Part shown: positions 1 to 7,068 of the stretch, one piece after another | Numbering within the stretch: position 1 is the first letter of the stretch | Layout: every line of letters starts with the position of its first letter | Origin: Pseudomonadota bacterium | GTDB lineage: Bacteria > Pseudomonadota > Alphaproteobacteria > Sphingomonadales > Sphingomonadaceae | Assembly (NCBI GenBank): GCA_023392555.1 | Contig: JAEVYW010000202.1 | Coordinates: 1 to 9,185, forward strand | Direction of reading: 5' to 3' | DNA: 9,185 nucleotides | Position numbers and translations under genes: made by a program | Notes under the pieces: model-generated | Database searches by the model: none | Told to the model about the DNA's origin: nothing | Seen by the model: the letters and a program-made list of their open reading frames with translations, nothing else

Positions 1-625
1 TGCAGTGGCGAACGCGCCTGCAATCCTCGCGACCTGGTTCCTCGGCACCGAAACGGGCAATTCCATCGCCGACGTTCTGTTCGGCGATTACAGCCCGTCG
101 GGCCGCCTGCCCGCAAGCTTCCCCCGACGCTCCGGTCAGCAGCCCTATTATTACGCACACAAGCCGACCGGACGCCCCAACCCCGAAGGCAAGATGGAGC
201 CCTACAAGGCTCGCTTCCGCGACATCACCAACACGGCGCTCTATCCCTTCGGCCACGGCCTCACCTATGGCAAGATCGACTATAGCGACCTTGCCTTGAG
301 CGCACCGCGCCTCGGCATGAACGGCGAGATCGCTGTCAGTGCCCGAGTCACCAACCGGGGAACGCGGACTGCGGAAGAAGTCGTGCAGCTTTACACCCGC
401 GATCGGGTCGGGAGCGTCACGCGTCCCGTCCGTGAGCTGAAAGCGTATAAGAAGATCAAGCTGGCGCCCGGCCAGTCGGAGGTGGTGCGCTTCGTTCTTC
501 GGCCCGCTGATTTGTCATTCTACGGGCTGAATAACCGGCCTGTGATCGAGCCTGGAGCGTTCGACGTGTGGATTGCTCCATCGGCGGAGGCGGACGGAGT
601 GAAAGGCTCGTTCGAGCTCGCTTAG
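1..625 (+). CDS. bglX: GH3 beta-glucosidase (BglX type), 3' end only
   Basis: This is the C-terminal part of a periplasmic beta-glucosidase that removes terminal beta-linked glucose (or a similar sugar) from oligosaccharides. The reading frame is open from the window edge, so the GTG at position 5 is an internal Val codon and not a start. About 207 residues are visible, roughly the last quarter of a family usually near 750 residues. The first part is the end of the GH3 C-terminal alpha/beta domain, with WFLGTETGNSIADVLFGD followed by PSGRLPASFPR and GQQPYYYAHKPTGRP (about residues 11-58 counted from position 5). ALYPFGHGLTY (78-88) leads into a fibronectin III-like domain (about 125-197) ending in GSFELA. 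The segment aligns by eye almost continuously with the end of E. coli BglX. The catalytic Asp and the signal peptide lie upstream of the window and cannot be checked. The TAG stop overlaps the stop of the facing transporter gene. Confidence 0.93.
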   Translation, partial: AVANAPAILATWFLGTETGNSIADVLFGDYSPSGRLPASFPRRSGQQPYYYAHKPTGRPNPEGKMEPYKARFRDITNTALYPFGHGLTYGKIDYSDLALSAPRLGMNGEIAVSARVTNRGTRTAEEVVQLYTRDRVGSVTRPVRELKAYKKIKLAPGQSEVVRFVLRPADLSFYGLNNRPVIEPGAFDVWIAPSAEADGVKGSFELA

Positions 626-1950
626 GCGGGCTTGGCGACCCCGCTCACGCCGCGCCCAAGCGGGTTGGCGAGCATCGCAACGCAGGACAGGCCGAGGAAC
701 AGCAAGGGCGCCAGCGCGACCGTCGCGCGCATACCGGAGAGCGTCTCCGACGTCTGCTGCACGTTCGGCACATAACCTGACGAGGCGAAGCCCCAGCCGA
801 GGATCGCCGTCGCGATTCCGATGGCGACGCGCTGCAGCAGCGCGGCCATTCCGAACACTGTGCCCTCCACGTGAACGCCGGTCTCGCGCTCGCCATATTC
901 GATGACATTCGGCAGCATCGCCCAGAAGGCGAAGTTCAGCCCGACGATCAGCACCTGCATCACGATCAGGAACAACTGCATGACCGCCGCGCCGCGGATG
1001 TCTATCGCCGCGAAGATTGCGAGACCGATCATTCCCGCGCCCGCAGCCAACAGCCAAAGCGCGCGCAATCCAAGCACGCGGCCAAGCAGGATCCACAAGG
1101 GGATGGCGATGCCGCTGACCACGCCCATCGATGCGAGCGCCAGTTGTCCCGCGTCGGGATCGTTGAGCAGATATTTGAAGTAATAAAGCACCGACTTGTT
1201 CAGCACGGTGATGGCCACGATCATTGCCATCATCGCGGCGTTGAGCATGACGAAGGCGCGGTTGCGTACGAGGCTCCTCAGTGCCGTCATGACGTCACTC
1301 GGATAGGGCCGCTCGACCTTGGCCGCCTCGCGGAAGGTCGATCCGACCAACACCAGGATCAAGGCTCCGATGATCGCGAATACGATGGCCGATCCGAGGA
1401 AGGATTGCGCCGCTGACGATCCCGTCAGCCAGCGGCCGAGCGGCACCGTCGCAAGCGCGACCAGAACCGCCGCCGCCGTCCCGAACAGCATGCGCAATCC
1501 AGCGACAAGAGCGCGGTCGCGCTCGTCGCTGCTGATTCGGGCCGACATGGCGAGGTACGGAACGTTGATCGCCGCATAAGCGGTGCGGAACAGCAGGTGA
1601 CCGCCAAACACGAGCGCAATGCCAAGCCAGCCGCTCGAACTCGGCGGCATATAGGCAAGGACGAAACTGAGGCTGAGCGGGATTGCTCCCGCTGTCAGCA
1701 CTACCCCATAAATGCGAGCGCTGCGGTGGCGATCGACGAGCACGCCGACGACAAAACTCGCAACCCCGTCCCACACCGAGGCGATCATGTAAGCAGTCGC
1801 GGCGACGCGCATCGGCAGCTCCAGCGCGTCGGTGTAGTAGAACAAGAGGAAGAGCATCACGCTCTGCCAGTAGAGATTGAACGCGAAGTCCCCGAAGGCG
1901 AACAGGAGCAGCCGCGCCTTGGTCGGGCGCACAAGGTCGCCGGCAGTCAT
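622..1950 (-). CDS. MFS transporter, GPH-type sugar:cation symporter
   Basis: This is a 442-residue inner-membrane carrier with about twelve hydrophobic segments, the usual size for the glycoside-pentoside-hexuronide:cation symporter group (MelB/XylP-like). Family marks are FGDFAFNLYWQSV in TM1 (about 18-31), WDGVASFVVG at 60-69, PYLAMSARISSDERDRA (131-147) and the C-half stretch LPNVIEYGERETGVHVEGT (346-364). It probably imports a mono- or oligosaccharide freed by the neighbouring glycosidases; the substrate is inferred from context only. The first Asp of the MelB cation site is kept (D61), but the position matching the second is Ser65, and the usual DP pair reads SF. The gene starts 2 nt after the GH31 stop and is almost certainly co-transcribed with it. 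I see no clear Shine-Dalgarno sequence, so translational coupling is likely. Its TAA stop overlaps the end of the GH3 gene. Confidence 0.9.
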   Translation of the reverse strand: MTAGDLVRPTKARLLLFAFGDFAFNLYWQSVMLFLLFYYTDALELPMRVAATAYMIASVWDGVASFVVGVLVDRHRSARIYGVVLTAGAIPLSLSFVLAYMPPSSSGWLGIALVFGGHLLFRTAYAAINVPYLAMSARISSDERDRALVAGLRMLFGTAAAVLVALATVPLGRWLTGSSAAQSFLGSAIVFAIIGALILVLVGSTFREAAKVERPYPSDVMTALRSLVRNRAFVMLNAAMMAMIVAITVLNKSVLYYFKYLLNDPDAGQLALASMGVVSGIAIPLWILLGRVLGLRALWLLAAGAGMIGLAIFAAIDIRGAAVMQLFLIVMQVLIVGLNFAFWAMLPNVIEYGERETGVHVEGTVFGMAALLQRVAIGIATAILGWGFASSGYVPNVQQTSETLSGMRATVALAPLLFLGLSCVAMLANPLGRGVSGVAKPA

Positions 1951-1952
1951 CG

Positions 1953-4349
1953 CTAGCGGCGGACGATCACCAGGCTCGCTGCACGCGGCTGGTCGGGAAT
2001 GACGAAGCTCAGCGCCCGCGCTGCAGCGTCGGCGCGAATGTTGGTCACCTTCGCTCCGCGCACTTCAGCGTTGCCGCCCCATCCATGCACGGTGACCGAT
2101 ACGTCGCGCCACCACGGCTTGAACGAGCCTTGGCGCGGGTCGAAGTCGAGCATCAGTCCGTCCTTGCCGATCGTGCAGCGAACGGTCTGGCGGAGGCTTG
2201 CGCCTTTCACGCTGACGCCATCATCGAAGTACAGGTCGCCGCGGCAGTCTGGCCCAGGATAGACGTGCAACTCGAGCGGTCCGTTGGGACGCTGCGCGGT
2301 GCTTTGGACGAGCGGCTGGCGTGGAATGATCGCACCGGCGCGGACGAAGACTGGAAGTCGATCGATCCGCGGCGTCTCCTTGACCACCTCGACGCCGCCA
2401 TCCTTGCGCTCGCCACTGACCTGCTGCCCTGTCCAAAGATCGAACCAGCCCGTGCTGGGCAGGCAGACCTCGTAGGGATGCGTCGATTCCGGCTTCGGCG
2501 ATGGCGCGACGAGCAGGTCGCGGCCCAGCGTGAATGCCATCGACTGCTCGCACGGCGCCGAGCTCAGCGACGGGTAATCGTAGAAGGTTGGGCGCATGAC
2601 CGGATCCCCGGTTCGCGCGGTCTGCTCCGCCACGGCGTAGATGTACGGCAGCAGACGATAGCGCTCCTCGATGAAGCGGCGGCGGATGGCGAGATGCTCG
2701 GGTCCGTCGACCCAGGGCTCGGCGCGCGGCGCACTGTTGCCCGCATGGCTGCGGAAGACCGGCGAGAAGGCTGCGATCTGGTACCAGCGCGTCATGAGGT
2801 CGGGGCTGGCGCCGCCGATAAACCCGCCAACATCCGCGCCCGACCAGGCGAACCCGGACATGCCGAGGTTGAGCATCTGCTGCACCGCGAGCTTCAGATG
2901 ATCCCAGCTCGAGCTGTTGTCGCCGGTCCAGGTGACTGCATAGCGCTGCCCACCGGCATAGGTGGCGCGGGTCATCACGTAAGGGCGGACATTCGGCCGC
3001 AGCTTCAGAAGACCGTCGTACGTCGCGCGGGCGTTCTGCATGCCGTAGACGTTGTGAAGCTCGGCATGGCTCGCCGTGCGCGGCGCGAAGTCGTCGCTGT
3101 CGATGCGATGGACGGTGTCCAGCGGCATGGTCTTGCTAGGCGTTTCGAAGATCGCCGGCTCGTTCATGTCGTTCCAGAAACCCGCGATGCCGTCGCTGAC
3201 GAACGTCCGGTACTGCTCGCCCCACCAATCGCGGCTCGTCTTGCGAGTGAAGTCAGGGAAAACTGACGGTCCCGGCCAGACCGGCGCGACGTAGACACTA
3301 CCGTCGGGGTTCTTGAGGAAATGGTTGCCGGCGACGCCGCTGTCGTACGGCGCATAGCCCTGGTTCGGCGCGCTCGCGACGTGGAGGTCCGTGATCGTCA
3401 CGAGCTTGATCCCGTCGGCCGAAAGATCGCGCGCGAGGCCCTTGAGGTCGGGATAGGTCTTCGGGTTCGTCGTGAAGGGACGGTTGCGGTCCTGGAAATC
3501 GATGTCGAGCCAGATGACGTCGGTCGGGATGCGATCGGTACGGAGACGCTTGGCGATGTCGCGCACCTCGGTCTCGGACATGTAGCTGTAGCGCGACTGC
3601 TGGAAGCCGAGCGACCAGAGTGGCGGAAGCGGCGGCTTGCCGGTCAGCTGGGCATAGTTGCGAACGACGTCGGCAACGGTCGGTCCGGCAATGACGTAAT
3701 AATCGATTGGCCCGCCATCAGCCCCGATCTGCAGGATATTCTGGTCGCGGTGCCCGAAGTCGAACCAGCTGCGCGACGTGTTGTCGAGGAACAGGCCGTA
3801 GGCGCCGCCCTTCCCGCCCGACGAGATGAACATCGGGATGCTCTTGTAGATCGGGTCGGTGCCGCGGTCGAAGCCCCAGGCGTCGGTGTTCCAGTTCACG
3901 TAACTCGCGCCGCGCCGGTCGAACGGCCCGGTCTTGTCGCCGAGCCCATAATAGCGCTCGCCCACGGGCATCGCCTTGCGCAGAGTGAAGGCGTCTCCGT
4001 CGAAGCTCACCGCCGTCGACGCATCTCCGACGATGACCTGTCCGCTTGCGTCGCTGACGGTCAGCCGCAACGTCTGTGGATCGACGGTCGCGCTGAGCAG
4101 GGAGGTCTTCAGCCCATTCGCCGTTCGCGTCGCAGATGCAGTCTGATGACGAACCGCCGCTGGAACTGCCCAGCTCGCATCTTCGGCAAACTTGCCGTCA
4201 CGAGCGATACGCACGCGCAGGATCGAGTCCGTAATCGCGTTGACCCGGATGGTGCTGCTTCCTTTCGTCATCTCGAAAGGAGCGGATTGTGCGGCGACTG
4301 GCGAGAGCCCTGCGGACGCGAGGGCAAGAGCGAAAGCTGCGGTCTTCAT
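1953..4349 (-). CDS. Secreted GH31 alpha-glucosidase
   Basis: This 798-residue glycoside hydrolase family 31 enzyme, a retaining alpha-glycosidase, should release alpha-linked glucose from oligosaccharides in the periplasm. A signal peptide is visible at 1-20 (MKTAAFALALASAGLSPVAA, then Q), which supports the chosen start. An N-terminal beta-sandwich (about 26-235) precedes the catalytic barrel (about 240-580). The barrel shows WLDIDF (280-285), the nucleophile motif FWNDMNEPAIF with D394, the acid/base motif TWTGDNSSSW with D477, and FRSHAGN (532-538). A C-terminal beta region contains PVFVRAGAIIPRQ (665-677). The WNDMNEP nucleophile motif is the alpha-glucosidase form; alpha-xylosidases of the family typically read KTDFGE, so that role is unlikely. 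The gene leads a two-gene unit with the MFS transporter. No convincing ribosome binding site precedes the ATG. The preferred linkage (1,4, 1,3 or 1,6) cannot be read from the sequence. Confidence 0.94.
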   Translation of the reverse strand: MKTAAFALALASAGLSPVAAQSAPFEMTKGSSTIRVNAITDSILRVRIARDGKFAEDASWAVPAAVRHQTASATRTANGLKTSLLSATVDPQTLRLTVSDASGQVIVGDASTAVSFDGDAFTLRKAMPVGERYYGLGDKTGPFDRRGASYVNWNTDAWGFDRGTDPIYKSIPMFISSGGKGGAYGLFLDNTSRSWFDFGHRDQNILQIGADGGPIDYYVIAGPTVADVVRNYAQLTGKPPLPPLWSLGFQQSRYSYMSETEVRDIAKRLRTDRIPTDVIWLDIDFQDRNRPFTTNPKTYPDLKGLARDLSADGIKLVTITDLHVASAPNQGYAPYDSGVAGNHFLKNPDGSVYVAPVWPGPSVFPDFTRKTSRDWWGEQYRTFVSDGIAGFWNDMNEPAIFETPSKTMPLDTVHRIDSDDFAPRTASHAELHNVYGMQNARATYDGLLKLRPNVRPYVMTRATYAGGQRYAVTWTGDNSSSWDHLKLAVQQMLNLGMSGFAWSGADVGGFIGGASPDLMTRWYQIAAFSPVFRSHAGNSAPRAEPWVDGPEHLAIRRRFIEERYRLLPYIYAVAEQTARTGDPVMRPTFYDYPSLSSAPCEQSMAFTLGRDLLVAPSPKPESTHPYEVCLPSTGWFDLWTGQQVSGERKDGGVEVVKETPRIDRLPVFVRAGAIIPRQPLVQSTAQRPNGPLELHVYPGPDCRGDLYFDDGVSVKGASLRQTVRCTIGKDGLMLDFDPRQGSFKPWWRDVSVTVHGWGGNAEVRGAKVTNIRADAAARALSFVIPDQPRAASLVIVRR

Positions 4350-4432
4350 TCGGACGACGGTAACGGCGGTTCTCGCGCGCCGCTACTAGGTCGAGCATTC
4401 AGTCGCGAACAGCTTTGAGCTACGGCTTCCGC
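4350..4432. promoter_or_regulatory. Divergent intergenic region, GH31 / glpK
   Basis: These 83 bases separate the start codons of the leftward GH31 gene and rightward glpK, so both promoters must lie here or inside the opposite gene. I looked on both strands for -35/-10 pairs. The best -10-like hexamers (TACTAG at 4384-4389 on the plus strand, TAGTAG on the minus strand nearby) have no matching -35 at 16-18 bp. There is no clear Shine-Dalgarno sequence for either gene and no strong palindrome. A regulatory role is inferred from position alone. Confidence 0.5.
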
Positions 4433-5920
4433 ATGAGCGGCGACCACATCCTCGCGATCGACCAGGGCACCACGTCGACGCGGGCGATCCTGTTCGATTC
4501 AAATGCTCGGCCGGTCGCGGTCGCACAGCGCGAGTTCGCGCAGCATTACCCTGCGCTCGGCTGGGTCGAGCATGATGTCGAGGACATCTGGCGCGATGTC
4601 CTGACGGTTTCGAGAGAGGCGATCGTCAAGAGCGAGGTCAGTATCGATCGGATCGCCGGCATCGGACTAACGAATCAGCGCGAGACAGTCGTCATCTGGG
4701 ACCGCGCGACGGGCGAGCCGATCCATCGCGCGATCGTGTGGCAGGATCGCCGGACGTCCGAGGTCTGCGCATCGCTTCGCGACGACGGTGCCGAAGATGA
4801 GGTGCGGTCGAAGACGGGCCTTCTTCTCGACCCTTATTTCTCGGCGACCAAGATCGCGTGGATACTCGACGCCGTTCCGGGAGCCCGCCAACGCGCCGAG
4901 CGCGGTGAGCTGGCCGCGGGAACGATCGACACTTTCCTCCTGTGGCGGCTGACGGGCGGCGCAGTCCATGCCACCGACATCACAAACGCGTCGCGAACAT
5001 CGCTGTACGACTTCCATGCGCAGCGCTGGGACTCCGACCTGTGCAGGCTGTTCCGCGTGCCCGAAGCCCTGCTCCCCACGGTGCACGACAATGCTCACCT
5101 GTTTGGGGTGACCGCGCCCGGCCTTTTCGAAACGCAGATTCCGATCGCGGGAATGGCCGGCGACCAGCAGGCCGCGTTGATCGGCCAGGCCTGCTTCGAA
5201 CCCGGAATGGTCAAGTCGACCTATGGCACCGGCTGCTTCATGCTGCTCAACACCGGCGAGCAAGCCGTCACCTCCGCGCACCGGCTGCTGACCACACCCG
5301 CCTATCGCCTGAACGGCCGCATCAGCTACGCGCTCGAAGGATCGATCTTCGTCGCGGGAGCAGCCGTAAAATGGCTGCGCGACGGACTCGGCGTCGTTGC
5401 TCATGCGGCGGACACGGACAGCATGGCGACACGCGTGCCCGACAGTCACGGCGTCTACATGGTGCCTGCGTTCGTCGGTCTCGGCGCTCCGCATTGGCAG
5501 CCCGATGCGCGCGCCGCGATCTTCGGGCTGACGTTGGACGCCACGGGAGCACACCTCGCTCGAGCCGCCCTGGAGGCCGTCGCCTATCAAAGCCGCGACC
5601 TGGTCAATGCGATGGTCGGCGACGGCAGCGCCTCGCCGGCTGCAATCCGCGTCGACGGCGGCATGGCAGCCAACGCCTGGCTCTGCCAATTCCTTGCCGA
5701 CATCCTCAACGTGCCCGTCGAACGGCCAGCGAACCTTGAGACGACTGCGCTCGGCGCTGCCTATCTGGCGGGGCTTACGACTGCAGTCTGGCCGGACCTC
5801 GCAGCGATCGAAACCACATGGGCGATGGCTCAGCGGTTCGAGCCTCGGATGGACGACAGCCGCCGCAACGCGCTGCTGACCGGTTGGCGCGACGCCGTGG
5901 CGCGGACGCTTCGGTCCTAG
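4433..5920 (+). CDS. glpK: Glycerol kinase
   Basis: ATP-dependent cytoplasmic kinase that makes sn-glycerol 3-phosphate from glycerol, feeding lipid synthesis or glycolysis. The protein is 495 residues and aligns by eye along its whole length with E. coli GlpK. The ATP-site loop is [10 protein letters not shown] (8-17). The glycerol contacts are present at the E. coli numbers: R83 and E84 in TNQRET, W103 in IVWQDRR, and Y135 in DPYFSATK. The catalytic base is D244 in [18 protein letters not shown] (262-271) and the C-terminal RVDGGMAAN and [10 protein letters not shown] motifs are intact. An in-frame TTG at 4415 would add six residues, but the ATG at 4433 places the first strand and the DQGTT loop as in relatives and is preferred. 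No good Shine-Dalgarno sequence is seen at either start. No glpF, glpD or glpR lies next to it, so it is an isolated glpK here. Its TAG stop sits in a CTAG shared with the facing gene. Confidence 0.96.
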   Translation: MSGDHILAIDQGTTSTRAILFDSNARPVAVAQREFAQHYPALGWVEHDVEDIWRDVLTVSREAIVKSEVSIDRIAGIGLTNQRETVVIWDRATGEPIHRAIVWQDRRTSEVCASLRDDGAEDEVRSKTGLLLDPYFSATKIAWILDAVPGARQRAERGELAAGTIDTFLLWRLTGGAVHATDITNASRTSLYDFHAQRWDSDLCRLFRVPEALLPTVHDNAHLFGVTAPGLFETQIPIAGMAGDQQAALIGQACFEPGMVKSTYGTGCFMLLNTGEQAVTSAHRLLTTPAYRLNGRISYALEGSIFVAGAAVKWLRDGLGVVAHAADTDSMATRVPDSHGVYMVPAFVGLGAPHWQPDARAAIFGLTLDATGAHLARAALEAVAYQSRDLVNAMVGDGSASPAAIRVDGGMAANAWLCQFLADILNVPVERPANLETTALGAAYLAGLTTAVWPDLAAIETTWAMAQRFEPRMDDSRRNALLTGWRDAVARTLRS

Positions 5921-6900
5921 CGGAACGCCAGCCGCTGGTTCTCCATGCTGTCGCGAGCAGGCAGCAGCAGGCGAATTCGCTTCCGATGGAAGTCGATCGA
6001 CACCTTATCGAAGCCGCTGATCGCGTTCATGCCGAGCAGAAGCGCCGGACGCTTCGCAAGGCCCAGAGGAGTAAAAGCATGCGCGTCGCCGAAAATGATC
6101 GGGAGCCCACGCATTTCGACGCCGCCTATCGTCAGATCCGCGATAACCAGCTGCTCGCCGACGAAGACTTCGCCGGTCACCGACGTCATCTCCGTTTTGC
6201 CGAGGCTGCGGAGCCGCCCGCTCCTAACCAATGAGCGCCGAAGCGCCTCGTTGCCGACGCTGATCTGCGCGCCCGTGTCCACGACCAGTTCCAGGGGAAC
6301 GCCTTCGGCCGTGGCCTTGGTCAAGATCAGGCGGCCGTTCTTGCGCCGGCCCTGGACGACGATCGTGCCGCGCTCTTCCGGCTGCAGCTTATCGGTCGCG
6401 GGCACAAGCGAGACGGTCTGCGCCTTGAAGTCGAACAGGACGCGCTGCGATCTGAGGGAGTCGGTGCCGAGGATGCCGTCAGCCCCCATGTGAGATTGTT
6501 CGAGCAGCGGCGCATCCGAAACCAGGACGGTCTTTTGGCCGAGCTGCATCGCGGGGACTTTGGCGGTCTCGATCTCGCTTGCGCTGGTGATGCTGTGGAG
6601 GATCGCCCGACGGCCCGCCGGAAGGTTAAGCTTCTGGGCCAGCTGCCTCGAAATCGAAGTCCGGTCGGCGCCGGTATCGACCATGAAACGGTAGGACCCG
6701 CGCGCGCCAAAGCGGACCGGGACCGTCATCCGCGAATAAGCGTCCGTCTTGAACGCGACGTTGTTGGCATTGTCGGTGTCGACGGCGTCGCGATCCTGGA
6801 CCGCCTGGAATTCTTCCGTGTGGGGAGATGGAATCGTCTGGGCAGCCAGCGGCGCAGCGAGAGCAAGAGCGGCAACGGCACAAAGAGAGCGAGTTCGCAT
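5917..6900 (-). CDS. Secreted protein with two retropepsin-like aspartic protease domains
   Basis: This 327-residue protein belongs to the bacterial retropepsin-like (clan AA) aspartic proteases and is probably periplasmic. A signal peptide spans 1-20 ([20 protein letters not shown], then Q). Two similar domains follow. Domain 1 has the active-site motif [13 protein letters not shown] (D75) and the later GILGTDSL (142-149) before LFDF. Domain 2 has [13 protein letters not shown] (D208) and [18 protein letters not shown] (287-304). Each domain thus has the DTG loop and the hydrophobic-Gly motif near its end, so one chain could form a complete two-Asp active site as pepsin does. The ATG at 6900 is chosen because GAAGGAGG lies 5 nt upstream and the signal peptide begins there; an in-frame ATG at 6951 gives a charged, implausible N-terminus. 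Caulobacter PerP shows that such proteins can be processing proteases, but the substrate here is unknown. The gene is divergent from the TonB-dependent receptor. Confidence 0.88.
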   Translation of the reverse strand: MRTRSLCAVAALALAAPLAAQTIPSPHTEEFQAVQDRDAVDTDNANNVAFKTDAYSRMTVPVRFGARGSYRFMVDTGADRTSISRQLAQKLNLPAGRRAILHSITSASEIETAKVPAMQLGQKTVLVSDAPLLEQSHMGADGILGTDSLRSQRVLFDFKAQTVSLVPATDKLQPEERGTIVVQGRRKNGRLILTKATAEGVPLELVVDTGAQISVGNEALRRSLVRSGRLRSLGKTEMTSVTGEVFVGEQLVIADLTIGGVEMRGLPIIFGDAHAFTPLGLAKRPALLLGMNAISGFDKVSIDFHRKRIRLLLPARDSMENQRLAFR

Positions 6901-6905
6901 CGGTC

Positions 6906-6913
6906 CCTCCTTC
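6906..6913 (-). promoter_or_regulatory. Ribosome binding site of the retropepsin-like gene
   Basis: Read on the minus strand this is GAAGGAGG, a near-perfect Shine-Dalgarno sequence ending 5 nt before the ATG at 6900. It fixes that start over the upstream in-frame ATG at 6951. It is the only strong Shine-Dalgarno sequence in the window. Confidence 0.85.
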
Positions 6914-6922
6914 AATTCCGGG

Positions 6923-6951
6923 AGCCTACGCCTCTCTCCGCATTGCGGCAA
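6923..6951 (-). promoter_or_regulatory. Possible promoter of the retropepsin-like gene
   Basis: On the minus strand TTGCCG (6951-6946) and TAGGCT (6928-6923) are 17 bp apart. The -35 matches consensus at 4 of 6 bases and the -10 at only 3 of 6. The spacing and the short leader up to the ribosome binding site are plausible, but the match is weak and could be chance. Confidence 0.25.
6938..6948. repeat. Short inverted repeat in the divergent gap
   Basis: CCGCA-T-TGCGG is a perfect 5-1-5 inverted repeat. It overlaps the candidate -35 of the retropepsin-like gene, where a repressor could act. It is short enough to be coincidental in GC-rich DNA. Confidence 0.3.
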
Positions 6952-6982
6952 ACGTGGTCTTCAATTGAGCCAAGGCCATTCG

Positions 6983-7020
6983 GCAGTTGGTCGGACGATG
7001 ACTGCTGTTGGTCGAAGGAT
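6983..7020 (+). repeat. Direct repeat, 17 bp with 21-bp period, upstream of the TonB-dependent receptor
   Basis: Two copies (6983-6999 and 7004-7020) share the pattern GC-n-GTTGGTCG-n-A-n-GAT, 14 of 17 bases identical, including an unbroken 8-mer GTTGGTCG. The 21-bp period is two helical turns, so both copies present the same DNA face, as expected for tandem binding of a regulator. The second copy ends 48 nt before the receptor ATG and runs into GATATT (7018-7023), a weak -10-like hexamer. The repeat is seen directly; its function as an operator is inferred. Confidence 0.5.
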
Positions 7021-7068
7021 ATTGTGGCGTCAGCGGGCGTTCAGCCTGCTCACGCAAGCCGGGAACCC

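Noticed and set aside
2085..3266. Long plus-strand open frame (393 codons) opposite the GH31 gene
   Set aside because: The minus strand here encodes intact GH31 with all catalytic motifs. The plus-strand product is Arg/Ala/Asp-rich with no domain pattern, as expected from a GC-rich antisense frame.
1953..4349. GH31 enzyme as an alpha-xylosidase
   Set aside because: The nucleophile motif is WNDMNEP, the alpha-glucosidase form, not the KTDFGE form typical of alpha-xylosidases.
3321..4418. Plus-strand open frame (365 codons) opposite the GH31 5' part, ending just before glpK
   Set aside because: It is antisense to the GH31 signal peptide and N-terminal domain, has no recognisable motifs and no ribosome binding site.
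4667..5689. Minus-strand open frame (340 codons) opposite glpK
   Set aside because: glpK is conserved over its full length on the plus strand; the antisense product has no domain signature.
5904..5936. Possible terminator hairpins at the glpK / retropepsin junction
   Set aside because: GGAC...GTCC (5904-5917) and AGCGG...CCGCT (5919-5936) are stems of only 4-5 bp without a following T-run, and lie in coding sequence.
5917..6900. Retroelement or domesticated retroviral protease
   Set aside because: There is no reverse transcriptase, integrase or terminal repeat nearby. Chromosomal secreted retropepsin-like proteins of this kind are common in proteobacteria.
6901..6951. N-terminal extension of the retropepsin-like protein from the ATG at 6951
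   Set aside because: The extension is charged and precedes a perfect signal peptide whose own ATG has a strong Shine-Dalgarno 5 nt upstream.
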